Part shown: piece after piece, positions 33,078-42,437 of the stretch | Layout of the letters: each line of letters begins with the position of its first letter | How positions within the stretch are numbered: the first letter of the stretch is position 1 | DNA from: Flaveria trinervia | Taxonomy: Eukaryota > Streptophyta > Magnoliopsida > Asterales > Asteraceae | Direction of reading: 5' to 3' | Length of the DNA: 64,000 nucleotides | NCBI GenBank assembly: GCA_025506515.1 | Contig: CM046457.1 | Span: 38,636,231 to 38,700,230, forward strand | The notes under the pieces: generated by a model | Databases searched by the model: none | Told to the model about the DNA's origin: nothing | Seen by the model: only the letters and a program-made list of their open reading frames with translations | Made by a program: the position numbers and the translations under genes

Positions 33078-35681
33078 ATGGCTAATTTAAAGTTCGACGA
33101 GCAGAACAATATTACAGCTATTCTGGATGATTCACATCCAAAAGCTGTTGGATTCAAAGATTGTATCAGATGGCTACAAAGATCACCCATAGCCTATGCC
33201 ATATCTCATACGACTACCATTTATGATCTTCATTTCAGAGACTTCTGGCGATCTTCAGAGTATGATACTCGAGGAAATTCATAGAGGATTACTGCTAAGG
33301 TCATTAATCAATAATTGACCATCACTGCCGAGACTGTCTCTAGCATACTGAGACTAGACGAGGATTCTAGAGATGAGTCACCATGACAGATTCCAAGGTG
33401 TTCCAGGCCTTCAGAAGCATGGGATATGAGGGACCAGCTTTTGGTTCACGCAAGGAGATAAAGAAGTCATTTATGTCGAAGGAGTGGAGATATATTGCTC
33501 ATATTTTTGTCATGTGTCTTGATCACCATAATGGTGGATCAGACGGTTTAAACATTGATTAGGCGAAGGCAATGGTGTTATGTTGTAAAGGATAAAAGGC
33601 AAACATTGTAAAATTGATTTTTGCTTGCATGGCTCACAACGTGATGTCCTTGAAGAAAGAAAAATGGCTGCTATATCCCTGTTTTCTTGAGATGATATTT
33701 GATGATATTATACCTAATGTACCAAAACATTGAGAGATAAAGAGGCTGGTACAAATGAATCCTCGCATATTTGCTGATTGTTATGCCATTCGCCACGATT
33801 TCAGTGGAAATATCACCCACCTTTGGGAAAATATGTATCCTCCAAGATGCTGGAACTATATTAAACGAGTGGATGAATCTGAAAATAAAAGGGATGAAGA
33901 ACTACAGTACAGCAAACTAAAGCCAAAAGAAAAAGAAAGAGATATGCCAAAGAAAAAGACTATGACTTCGAGGAAGATATTGCTGAACAAGCTAAAGATA
34001 AGAATTGAGAAAGAAAGAAGGTCGAAGAAGAAAGCCATACTGCTGTACCTGAAAGGCGATCCAAACATAGACATGAAGGATTCACAGAACGAAGAGATGA
34101 AAGAGGGAATTGATGAATATATGATTCGAAATCTGAATTCTTCTTTGGCAAATGAACTAAGTATGATCAAGACCAAACTCATAAACCAAGAAATCAGAGA
34201 AAAGAAAAAGGATGAAGTAATAGAAGGTATGCAAAAGATTCTTGTTTATCAAAACTGATTATTGAAAAAGTTATTTGAGGAGATTAACCTTCTGAAAGCT
34301 ACACCCGGCCTGCCTAATCAACTAACTCAATCTGAGTTAGATGATCTGACTGACACAACAAAGTCCCCATTTTTGAATGTGTGTACTTCATCCAAGGCAG
34401 GAGAGGGCACATCCGGTGCAGCAACCACTGATGCTGGAGATTGTGAAGCTAGAGGAGAGGATGTTGGAAGGGAAAATGAGGAGAATATTACACAGCCCGG
34501 GTTGTTAATATGCATTTTGACTTTGAGAAGGATTTAGTCGGTGAAGAAGTAATAAATACGAAAACTACTGAAGAAGCTTCTGAGAAAGGAAAGGGATAAG
34601 TTGATGAGGAAGAGGATGATGAACAACTCGTAGACTATGATTTAGAACCTGAGTTCTATGAAGTTGATGAGCGACCATTGATCTACATAGCTAAGAAGGG
34701 AGAGGATGCGGTAGACGTGTTTTGAGATGGATAAAGATGACTGCTTTATAAAAGAGAAGGAGCCAGAAGAAATCACTCCTCTTTTCTAACATATGAAGGG
34801 GCTGAGTAGGAAGGAGGATGACAAGAAAATTATATGTTGGTGCTATAACTCCGGCCTAAAGATGTTCATGATAAAGAGAAAGGGAGGTAGTATCAGTTAC
34901 TTGCACAAGAGGAAGGCTTTTAAGACCTTTTACTAAATGGGATTTAAGACGATTGGTAGCTCTACCACTTCTTAATGCACATCTGAGTGAAAGAGCCACT
35001 CTTCTTGAAAAAGAGATAAAAAACGGGCTTAATGATAACTTTGAGTCATTTGGGTATATGAAGGCAGAAAGGAGGAGGTCAAAGAAAGATAAAGATTGGG
35101 AAACAAGATCTGAGTGAAAGAGCCACTCTTCAAGAAAGATAAAGATTGTTCTGAGGGTTGAACCACCAAAGACAGTAAACTGAGTGAGATTGGCTGATCC
35201 CCTTCCCCGACAATTACAGGATTTCGAGAAATGGTTTTATGATAACAACACTGGAGAATCTGTGATTAGGGTGAAACATGGCAAAGAGTTTAAGGTTTTT
35301 GATCCTATGGAATTGTTTAGTTTCTGTGATGAAGATATATTGGTGTTATGTGAGAATCACATAAAGGCTGGAGCTAGAGAAGAGACTCAGAATGAAGCTA
35401 GTCTGCTTATGAATGTTACCAACAAGATTAGAGGAGTGATGTCTGAAATGAAGAATTTAGCTGAAAGGGTAAGGGATCAAGATGACCTTCACATGGATAT
35501 TCAAGATTTCACAAAGCAATTTAAGAGAGCTAATGCTCATCTTGAGGGAGCTACTGAAGCAGGAAGAGACCATGGAGAATCACGTGCTGAAGCTTCTGAG
35601 GAAGTAACTGCAGGAGGAAATGAAGACAAGTCAAATGCTGCAGAGGAAACCGGAGCTGACAAGATAAATCAAGAAGAGTGA
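33078..35681 (+). pseudogene. Extra ORF of element N (homologue of the ORFs at 3134 and 18018)
   Basis: It starts at the ATG at 33078: MANLKFDEQNNITAILDD, CIRWLQRSPIAYAISHTTTI and LHFRDFWRS, then a stop. Decayed continuation includes AKVINQ, FQAFRSMGYEGPAF and EWRYIAHIFVMCLDHHNGG, parallel to HMGYEGDFS and WRFLLHVVIHSLSNKHGG in element S. The frame 33755-34537 (one TGA at 34256) is Lys/Glu-rich and coiled-coil-like. A C-terminal block at 35184-35681 (FEKWFYDNNTGESVIRVK, KVFDPMEL) ends in an acidic tail. No membrane segment or enzyme motif is seen. Function unknown. Confidence 0.7.
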
Positions 35682-35711
35682 AGACGGTGAGTTCCAACCT
35701 AAGGGGAGTAT

Positions 35712-36286
35712 TGAAGATCATGTATAGGTTGGACTCACCTCTAGTTTAGATTGTTTACTTTACTTGTAATAGGACTCTTGTTAGTTTCCTTTTGTATGTA
35801 CTTAGTTTTTTGTATGTTAGCTGTCTAGCGAAACTATGAGCGAAACTGTAAGTTCGCTCACAGTTTCTTGTTTTGTTTTCCTGGCGAATTTAATGTTTTG
35901 CCGGGCGAATCTATAGTTTCTGCAGGATAGTTTCGCTGACAGCGAAACTGTCTGCGAAACTAAGACTGCTATATATACTCATGTTAATTTTCATTGTTGG
36001 GTAAGCTTGAAAAACCCTAATCGTGAATCATTGTTGCAAGCCACCTTCTCAAAGAAGTTATTTTACAGAAATATCATTGTGCTTTTCGTTATTGATTGTT
36101 ATTGATCATTGTCTTATCTTGAATGAGTTATTATTTTGTTTAATCCTCTCTATTATCGTTGTTTAGCATGTTTGTTGGATATTGAACGAGTCTATATATC
36201 ATTTGCACTATAATTCGATCAAATGGACATTTTTGCTTCGATTAGAATCTTTATATCAATTATATCAATTGAATGATTCTTTATAT
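35712..36286 (+). repeat. 3' LTR of element N, rearranged at its end
   Basis: It matches the 5' LTR to 36228, then contains filler sequence: a 22-bp copy of 36321-36342 at 36229-36250, and AT-rich words resembling the LTR's own GATTCTTTATATCATT. The last about 90 bp of the LTR are missing. Its GCGAAACT words are better preserved than those in the 5' LTR. TATA-like GCTATATATACT at about 35969. Confidence 0.75.
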
Positions 36287-36291
36287 CATTC

Positions 36292-36303
36292 TCCCACCAT
36301 TTA
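36292..36303 (-). other. Polypurine tract of G2
   Basis: The minus strand reads CCTAAATGGTGGGAG just beyond the pol end, the position expected for the tract next to the 3' LTR. Element N now separates it from that LTR. Confidence 0.65.
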
Positions 36304-36345
36304 GGAAATTTCGTCCTGAAATTTTTGCTTCGATTAGAATCTGAA

Positions 36346-37722
36346 TGGGTGGGTTTGAAGAGGTGTGGATAGTTCTTCCTCATCTCATCTTCACGTTCCC
36401 AAGTGAATTCAGCTTCTCATTTTGAGTTTCATCTAACCTTGACCTTGGTTATGCGGCTCCGCCTGAGTTGCTTGACCAAGCGGTCTGTGATCTCCATGGG
36501 CTCCTCCACGAAGTTCAACTTGTCATTGATTCTTGATTCATTCAACAGTAGCTGCAGGGTTTTGTCTACCATGCACTTCTTCAAGTTCGACACATGGAAG
36601 GTGTCGTGTACGTAGCTCAACCTCTGAAGTAGTTTCAATTTGTAAGCCACGGGGCCAATTCTTGCCAGTATTTTGAATGGTCCAATGTATCTCAGGCTTA
36701 ACTTTCCTCTCTTTCTAAACCTCACAGTTCCCTTTCATGGTGCTACCTTTAGCATTACACTGTCACCCACTTGAAACTGTAAAGGTTTCCGTCTCCTATC
36801 AGCGTACTTCTTCTACCGGTCTCTGTCTGCCCTTAGTCGTTCCTTAATTTTAAAAATCTTGTCAGTGGTCTCCAACATGATGTCAGGTCCCATTACTTGG
36901 CTATCACCGATCTCATTCCAGCTCAATGGTGATCGGCATTTCCTGCAGTATAAAGCCTCATACGGAGTTGCCTGATACTTGCGTGGTAACTATTATTATA
37001 GGCGAATTCCACCAAAGGGAGATGGTTGTCCCAGTTTCCACCAAAGTCAAACATACAAGCTCTTAACATATCCTCCAATCTTTGAATGGTTCTCTAGCTC
37101 TGATCGTTGGTTTGTGGGTAGTTCGTGGTGCTTAGATCCAAACGGGTTCCTAAAGCCTGCTGGAATGATTTCCAGAAACGAGAAGTGAAACGGCTACGAG
37201 GGTCGGAGAGGATCGACAGAGGCACTCCATGCCTATTTACTATCTCATCGACATATAGTTAGGCCAATTTCGTCAAGTCGTAGTCTTCTCGAATTGGCAA
37301 AAAGTGAACTGACATTGTTAGCCTATCCACTAGCACCCAAATAGCAACATGGCCTCTAAATGTTCTTTGTAACTTTGTAACAAAATCCATCATGACGTTA
37401 TCCCATTTCCATTCTCGGATTTCGGGCTGTTGTAAGCTTCCACACGGTTTTTGCTTTTCAGCTTTTACCATGGCACAGGTTAGGCATTTGCCAACATAAA
37501 TAGCGGTTGATTTCTTGATTCCGGGCCACTAGAAAAATGCCTTTAGATCCTAGTACATTTTATCACTTCCAGGGTGAACCAAGTACCTAGACTTGTGGGC
37601 TTCGTCGAGGATTACCTCTCGAATTCCTTCGTGCTTCAGTACCCATGTTCTCCCTTCGTACTTGTATGTACCATCGTCCCCTGTCTCAAATAGTTTTTCC
37701 ATTCCAGTTAACCCTTCTTCTT
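36346..37722 (-). pseudogene. Integrase and chromodomain-like C-terminus of G2
   Basis: Read from 37722 downward: a His-containing EAHKSRYLVHPGS segment, CLTCAMVKAEKQKPCGSLQQ (zinc-binding Cys pair), NVMMDFVTKLQ (Asp), LSILSDPRSRFTS (Asp), then TNDQS followed by a TAG where the catalytic Glu codon is expected (near 37097). GPY/F module: LRYIGPFKILARIGPVAYKL. The tail VKQLRRSRITKVKVR with FTWEREDEMRKNYPHLF is a chromodomain-like end that in chromoviruses guides integration to heterochromatin. Several stops and frameshifts. Confidence 0.85.
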
Positions 37723-39228
37723 TTAACCTTCTTTCTTTAATGCTTTGTTTTGAGCTTCTTTCATTTTTGCGACTAGGTTGGTGTACACACTCATCCTTAA
37801 GGCTCGTACACGAAGAGGTTTTTCTCTCACCTTTCTACTCAAAGCATCTGCCACAACATTGGCCTTACCGGGATGGTAATCGATTTTGCACTCGTAGTTG
37901 TTTAACAGCTCGACCCATCTTCTCTGATGCATGTTTACCATCTTTTGGTCGAGAATGTGTTGCAAACTTCTATGGTCAGTGTAGATGATGCATTTCATGC
38001 CATACAGGTAGTGCCTCCACATTTTGAGAGCAAACACCACGGCACCCAATTCCAAGTCATGCGTCGTATAGTTCTTCTCATGATCATTCAGCATTCTAGA
38101 TGCATAAGAAATAATCTTGTTGCGTTGCATCAGTACACATCCTAGTCCTTGACTCGAAGCGTCGCAATAGACCACGAAATCTTCTACTCCTTCTAGAAGA
38201 GCAAGGATAGGTGCACTGCACAACTTCTCCTTAAGCATTTTAAACGCTTCATTCTGCTCTCGTTCCCACACAAAGGTTGTGTTCTTCTTAGTTAGTGCGG
38301 TCAAGGGTTGCACTATGTGCGAGAAGTCCTTTATAAATTGTCGGTAGTATTTTGCCAGCCCTAAGAATTTCTTTATCTCCGTGGGAGTTTGAGGAATCTT
38401 CCAATCCTTTATAGCCTTAATCTTGGAAGGGCCGACTTGAATCCCATTCTCATTTATCACATGCCCTAAGAATTGAATCTTACGTATCCAGAATTCGCAT
38501 TTAGAGAATTTGGCATATAGTTGCTCATTCTTGAGTAATTCAAGAATTAGCCTGAGATGCTTCTCGTGATCGTCCTTACTACGGGAGTAGATCAGTATGT
38601 CATCGACAAACAAGATCACGAAATTTTCGAGATAAGGGCGGCAAACGCGGTTCATGAGGTCAATGAACGCTGCTGGTGCATTAGTCCGTCCAAAGGGCAT
38701 GAGTAAATACTCATAGTGTCCATACCTAGTTTAGAAGGCCGTTTTAGGTATGTCCTCTTTTCTTATCTTCAGTTGGTGGTAACCTGAACTCAAATCTATT
38801 TTGGAGAAATAACTTGCTCCTTGTAGTTGATCAAATAGGTCATCTATTCTCGGAAGAGGGTAACAATTCTTTATCATCAACTTGTTCAGTTCTTTGTAAT
38901 CAATGCACATTCGCAGGGTTCCTTCTTTCTTTTTCACAAACAGTACCGGGGCACCCCATGGAGAGACACTCGAACGTATGAATCCCTTTTCAAGTAGTTC
39001 TTGAATTTGCACCATCTGTTCCTTCATTGTAGGTGGGGCGAGTCGGTACGGTGCATTGGCTACTGGTGCAGCACCAGGCAGCAAATCTATCTGGAATTCA
39101 ACTTGTCGATTCGGGGGAAGTCTCGGCAGGTCTTCCGGAAACACTTCTGGGTATTCACAAACCAGGGGATATCTAAAATTTTCTTCTCCTCTTGGGTCTT
39201 CATCACATAGATTATGAAAGCTGGGCAT
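37723..39228 (-). pseudogene. Reverse transcriptase and RNase H of G2
   Basis: This is the best-preserved enzyme here. From 39228: YPEVFPEDLPRLPPNRQVEF, RMCIDYKELNKLMIKNCYPL and IDLSSGYHQLKIRKEDIPKT, one TAA after KTAF (near 38731), then the catalytic FVDDILIYS with both Asp (38599-38610). RNase H: VVYCDASSQGLGCVLMQR, HDLELGAVVFALKMWRHYL and IDYHPGKANVVADALSRK. Only the single internal stop separates two long open frames, so this copy decayed less than G1. Confidence 0.9.
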
Positions 39229-39252
39229 CCTTCATTAAGCTCTTGGAAGCTT

Positions 39253-40898
39253 TTAAGTGGGATACCATAGGTTATAGAGTGTTACTCCTCTCGCCTTGTA
39301 CACTAACACTTCCTCGTCGCTCAACGATATCTTGAGTAGGCGCTCATCACATACGATTTCGACTCTATGCTTAGCTAGCCGGTCCATAGCAACAACCACA
39401 TCGAATCCTCCGAACTTAATGGGCATGAGATTTATCCTAAATGTATTTCCTTTTAGATACAACGAGCAATCCTTGATGACTTCATTAGTTTCTAAAATGT
39501 TACCGTCAGCTAATTCTACAGTAAACGTATCGGTTAAGGTACACGCATCTAAGTAAATGAAAGACCTAAAAGTACAAAAGACAAAACTAGTAGTCGCTCC
39601 AGTATCGAACAGAACAGTAGCATGATGGTTGTTTACAATGAACGTACCGTTAACCACATCAGGTTCCCTATGAGCTCCAGCTAGGTCCATCATGAATGGT
39701 CTTCCCTTTGGCTTGTTGTGTTTGGCATCCTTGTCTCTACCCAGCTTAGGACACTTGTTCCTCATGTGCCCTGGATCCCCACATTCATAGCATTGTTTTC
39801 CTGGTGCGTAAGTACAGTCCTTGATTAAATGACCTGTTCTCTTGCATCTCAAACAGGGCATAAGGTTACATTCCCCTTGATGGTGTAGTTTGCACTTGTT
39901 GGAAAATGGGCTTGTCCCCGAGTACAGTTTCCAGGTCTTGCTTCCCTGATCATCGCGCCTCGCACCTTCAAAACTCTTCCTACCTGACCATTTACTACTT
40001 CCAACCGTTCTCTTTACTTAAAACCACTTTCTTTTCTCTCCAACAGATTTCCTCTTCTCATTAGCCCTAGCTTGCTACGTCATCCAGCCCTAACTAGTCA
40101 TTAGTCAAACTGCTGGTAAGGTCAACCGCAGCTTGTAGGGTTAAAGGCTGGGAGGAGCGGACCATTCCCCTAACTCTTGGGTGTAGCCCCGAGATGAATC
40201 GTGTTACACCTTTAGATTCGGGTGTCACAAGATGGGGAACCACTCGGATAGGGCTAAGAAACGATTGATATATTCCGTGTAGTTGGGACCTTTCATTTCC
40301 AGACTTAGGAATTCTGCCACTAGTTTCTCGAGTTGGTTGATGGGGCAATACTTGCTAGTCATCAATTCCCTGAATTCGGTCCAAGTCATTCGTTAGCCTC
40401 ATTTATTCCACAGCTTTGAGTAATCGACTTCCACCATTCAAGAGCTGATCCCATGAGGGATTGGGATGCGAACCTTACCATATGATCCATCTTGTACTCG
40501 CTAATGTCCAAGACAACTTCTATTTCATCAATCCATCTGTACGTCTCTATAGCACCCTCGGTGCCGTAGAAGTCCTTGGGCTTACATGCCATGAAGGTCT
40601 TATAGGAGCATTCGTTCTTTAATGCCTCGGCTTCCTCGTCGTGGCCCTCGTCGCTCCCTGGCCGATAATCACCATTAGTATTACTCCGATCAGCATTGAT
40701 GTGAGCGATAATGGTTGGAATGGCATTAGCAAGTTGTTATGCTACGAGGTTAGCAATTCTCTCGTCGTTTTCTTGATTAGGATATTCCCTGTGGGGAGTT
40801 CCTGGTGGGGTAGGTTGGTTTCCAGTTTGTCTGGCTTCCTCACAGCGGCCCCTAGTGGCTCCTCGCCGCCCAAATCTTGTTCCTCTCCGAGTCGGCAT
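39253..40898 (-). pseudogene. gag and protease of G2
   Basis: The gag start is probably the ATG at 40898 (MPTRRGTRFGRRGATRG). Capsid: FMACKPKDFYGTEGAIETYR, EYKMDHMVRFASQSLMGSAL and EWWKSI, then frameshifts and stops from 40386 down to 39862. Two CCHC knuckles, CLRCKRTGHLIKDC and CYECGDPGHMRNKC, are intact in 39253-39861. The protease active site reads VLFDTGATTSFV. The usual Asp-Trp-Leu motif reads MDRLAKH. A near copy of the capsid part lies at 45210-45970. Confidence 0.82.
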
Positions 40899-41402
40899 TG
40901 TGATAGTATCACAAATAGATTCGTTTAGCATCTCAAAATTTGTTTCGAATAGCTCATGCATCGATACCCTATTGTACCATGCCTCGGGAAGAGGGATCAT
41001 GGCGTGTATATATATATACAACCCACTAAGTGATTCTTACAAGGTCCAATTCAAAGCATATCATAACAGTTCGACAATCAATCAGAAGGGGCATGGACTA
41101 ATTACAAAGCACAACACAACATATTGCAATTCAATATAAATAGCCCAATAACCTTGCATCCAAACAAACAGTTCGTAGTTAAATAGAGATAGTATTATCA
41201 TCCAGCAAAGTTGAATCAAAGTCAAGCTCTTACAAGTTGGAAGGTGTCATCACCCCATGATAATAATAATAATTGTATCGAATAATAATTGAAATACTTT
41301 CCTTTAACTGTCTCAAGAAAGATAATTCCGCTTCTTACCTTGCTCTCACATCCACTTTTTCTTCAGCTGTCCAAGCCATCCTGAACTCTTCTTTATCTGC
41401 TC

Positions 41403-42025
41403 CTATTCCAACCGCTGCACCCCATGCATAGCCATCATAGCCTGGAATTGAGCAGAATGGGAAGTCGGGGTGGCGTGCTGAAGAGTAAACTCGTGACGAT
41501 GAACGGTCTTCAAGATCTCATCCAGTGTTGCATTAGAGGGTCCTACGTCGTTTGCCTGGCGCCGACTGGGAGTACCTATCACCAGCCAGTACGCTAGGGT
41601 CATCATTAATGTTGTGCCTTCGTGGCATCAAGTTTCATCACGTGAGTCAAACAGTGGAGGTGCTGGTATAAGAGTCCTAACAGGTGGTGGAGGAGGTGGC
41701 ATCCTAAAAGAGACTGAGGGTCCTGGCCTAGCACTCTTGCGTGGACGGGTGATAATACGTGCACCCCTATTCCCTATAGGTGGGATTGGTGAGTGGGTAG
41801 AAGCAGCTACGTGAGGAGAGTGGGAGCGCGTCTGGCTCCTGGATGGTGATGTGGAGGAAGAGTCCTTAGAGCATCAGTGTCATCTGACGTGACGGATATC
41901 CATCCTGGTTGTCCGCACCTCCGGAGATATGCCTCATACTCTATCTGAGACTTCGCCCTTCTAAGGGTCCCAATAGGAGTAGTCTCATTATGAGGGTGAG
42001 CAGGCGCCTTACCTTTATCAGCCAT
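41403..42025 (-). pseudogene. Leader ORF upstream of G2 gag
   Basis: A minus-strand ORF starts at the ATG at 42025 (MADKGKAPAHPHNETTPIG), runs about 73 codons to 41807, and continues in another frame as a Pro/Ser-rich segment and then NATLDEILKTVHRHEFTLQH (to 41403). It is separated from gag by about 450 bases with AT-rich, apparently non-coding sequence. The duplicated copy (46972 to 46349) keeps the same short ORF. No known domain is recognised. It may be an extra 5' ORF, or a gag N-terminus split by decay. Confidence 0.5.
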
Positions 42026-42420
42026 AGCCGCTGTGTCCTGTAAGGAACACATCATGAGTAATTTGGTTTCTCATAGCTCATAATTATAATAATAGTACTA
42101 GTAATAGTAGTGATGGCAGTAGCATCTGTTATTCCAACATATCATTGTCCGTGTTACCCAAATCAATAGTCTCTCTAAATAGTATCGGATAACATAGTTC
42201 ATCATAGAAATCATTTAAATCCCTTTTTAAAATAAGTTTCAAAATCATCAATGTTAATCAGAAAAGTCTAACCATTACCTAAAGGTCCTTGGTGGAAATT
42301 ACGCGTCCGGTAAATTCATGATTACGTTGATCAAGTGCAATCATCAATTTACCCAACTTGATCATCCCAACACTTCCCACAAGGACAGTACTATGGTATT
42401 CCCAACTTCTCTACAACCTT

Positions 42421-42434
42421 TGGCTCTGATACCA
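42421..42434 (-). other. Primer binding site of G2
   Basis: The minus strand reads TGGTATCAGAGCCA right after the LTR end, a full match to the initiator-Met complement as usually quoted. The duplicate at 47399-47411 has one change (TGGTATCAAAGCC). Confidence 0.9.
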
Positions 42435-42437
42435 ATC

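Larger units (their letters stand above)
31455..36286 (+). mobile_element. Non-autonomous LTR element carrying only the extra ORF (element N)
   Basis: Direct repeats at 31455-32091 and from 35712 both begin TGAAGA-CATGTATAGGTTGG. The right copy is preceded by the purine tract AAGGGGAGTAT. A 5-bp target duplication CATTC is present at 31450-31454 and 36287-36291, and removing the element restores G2's LTR/purine-tract junction (TTTTCACATT to CTCCCACC). The internal part contains a leader and one broken ORF homologous to the additional ORF of element S. No gag, protease, RT or integrase motif was found in it. It presumably relied on proteins from a related copia element. Confidence 0.75.
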
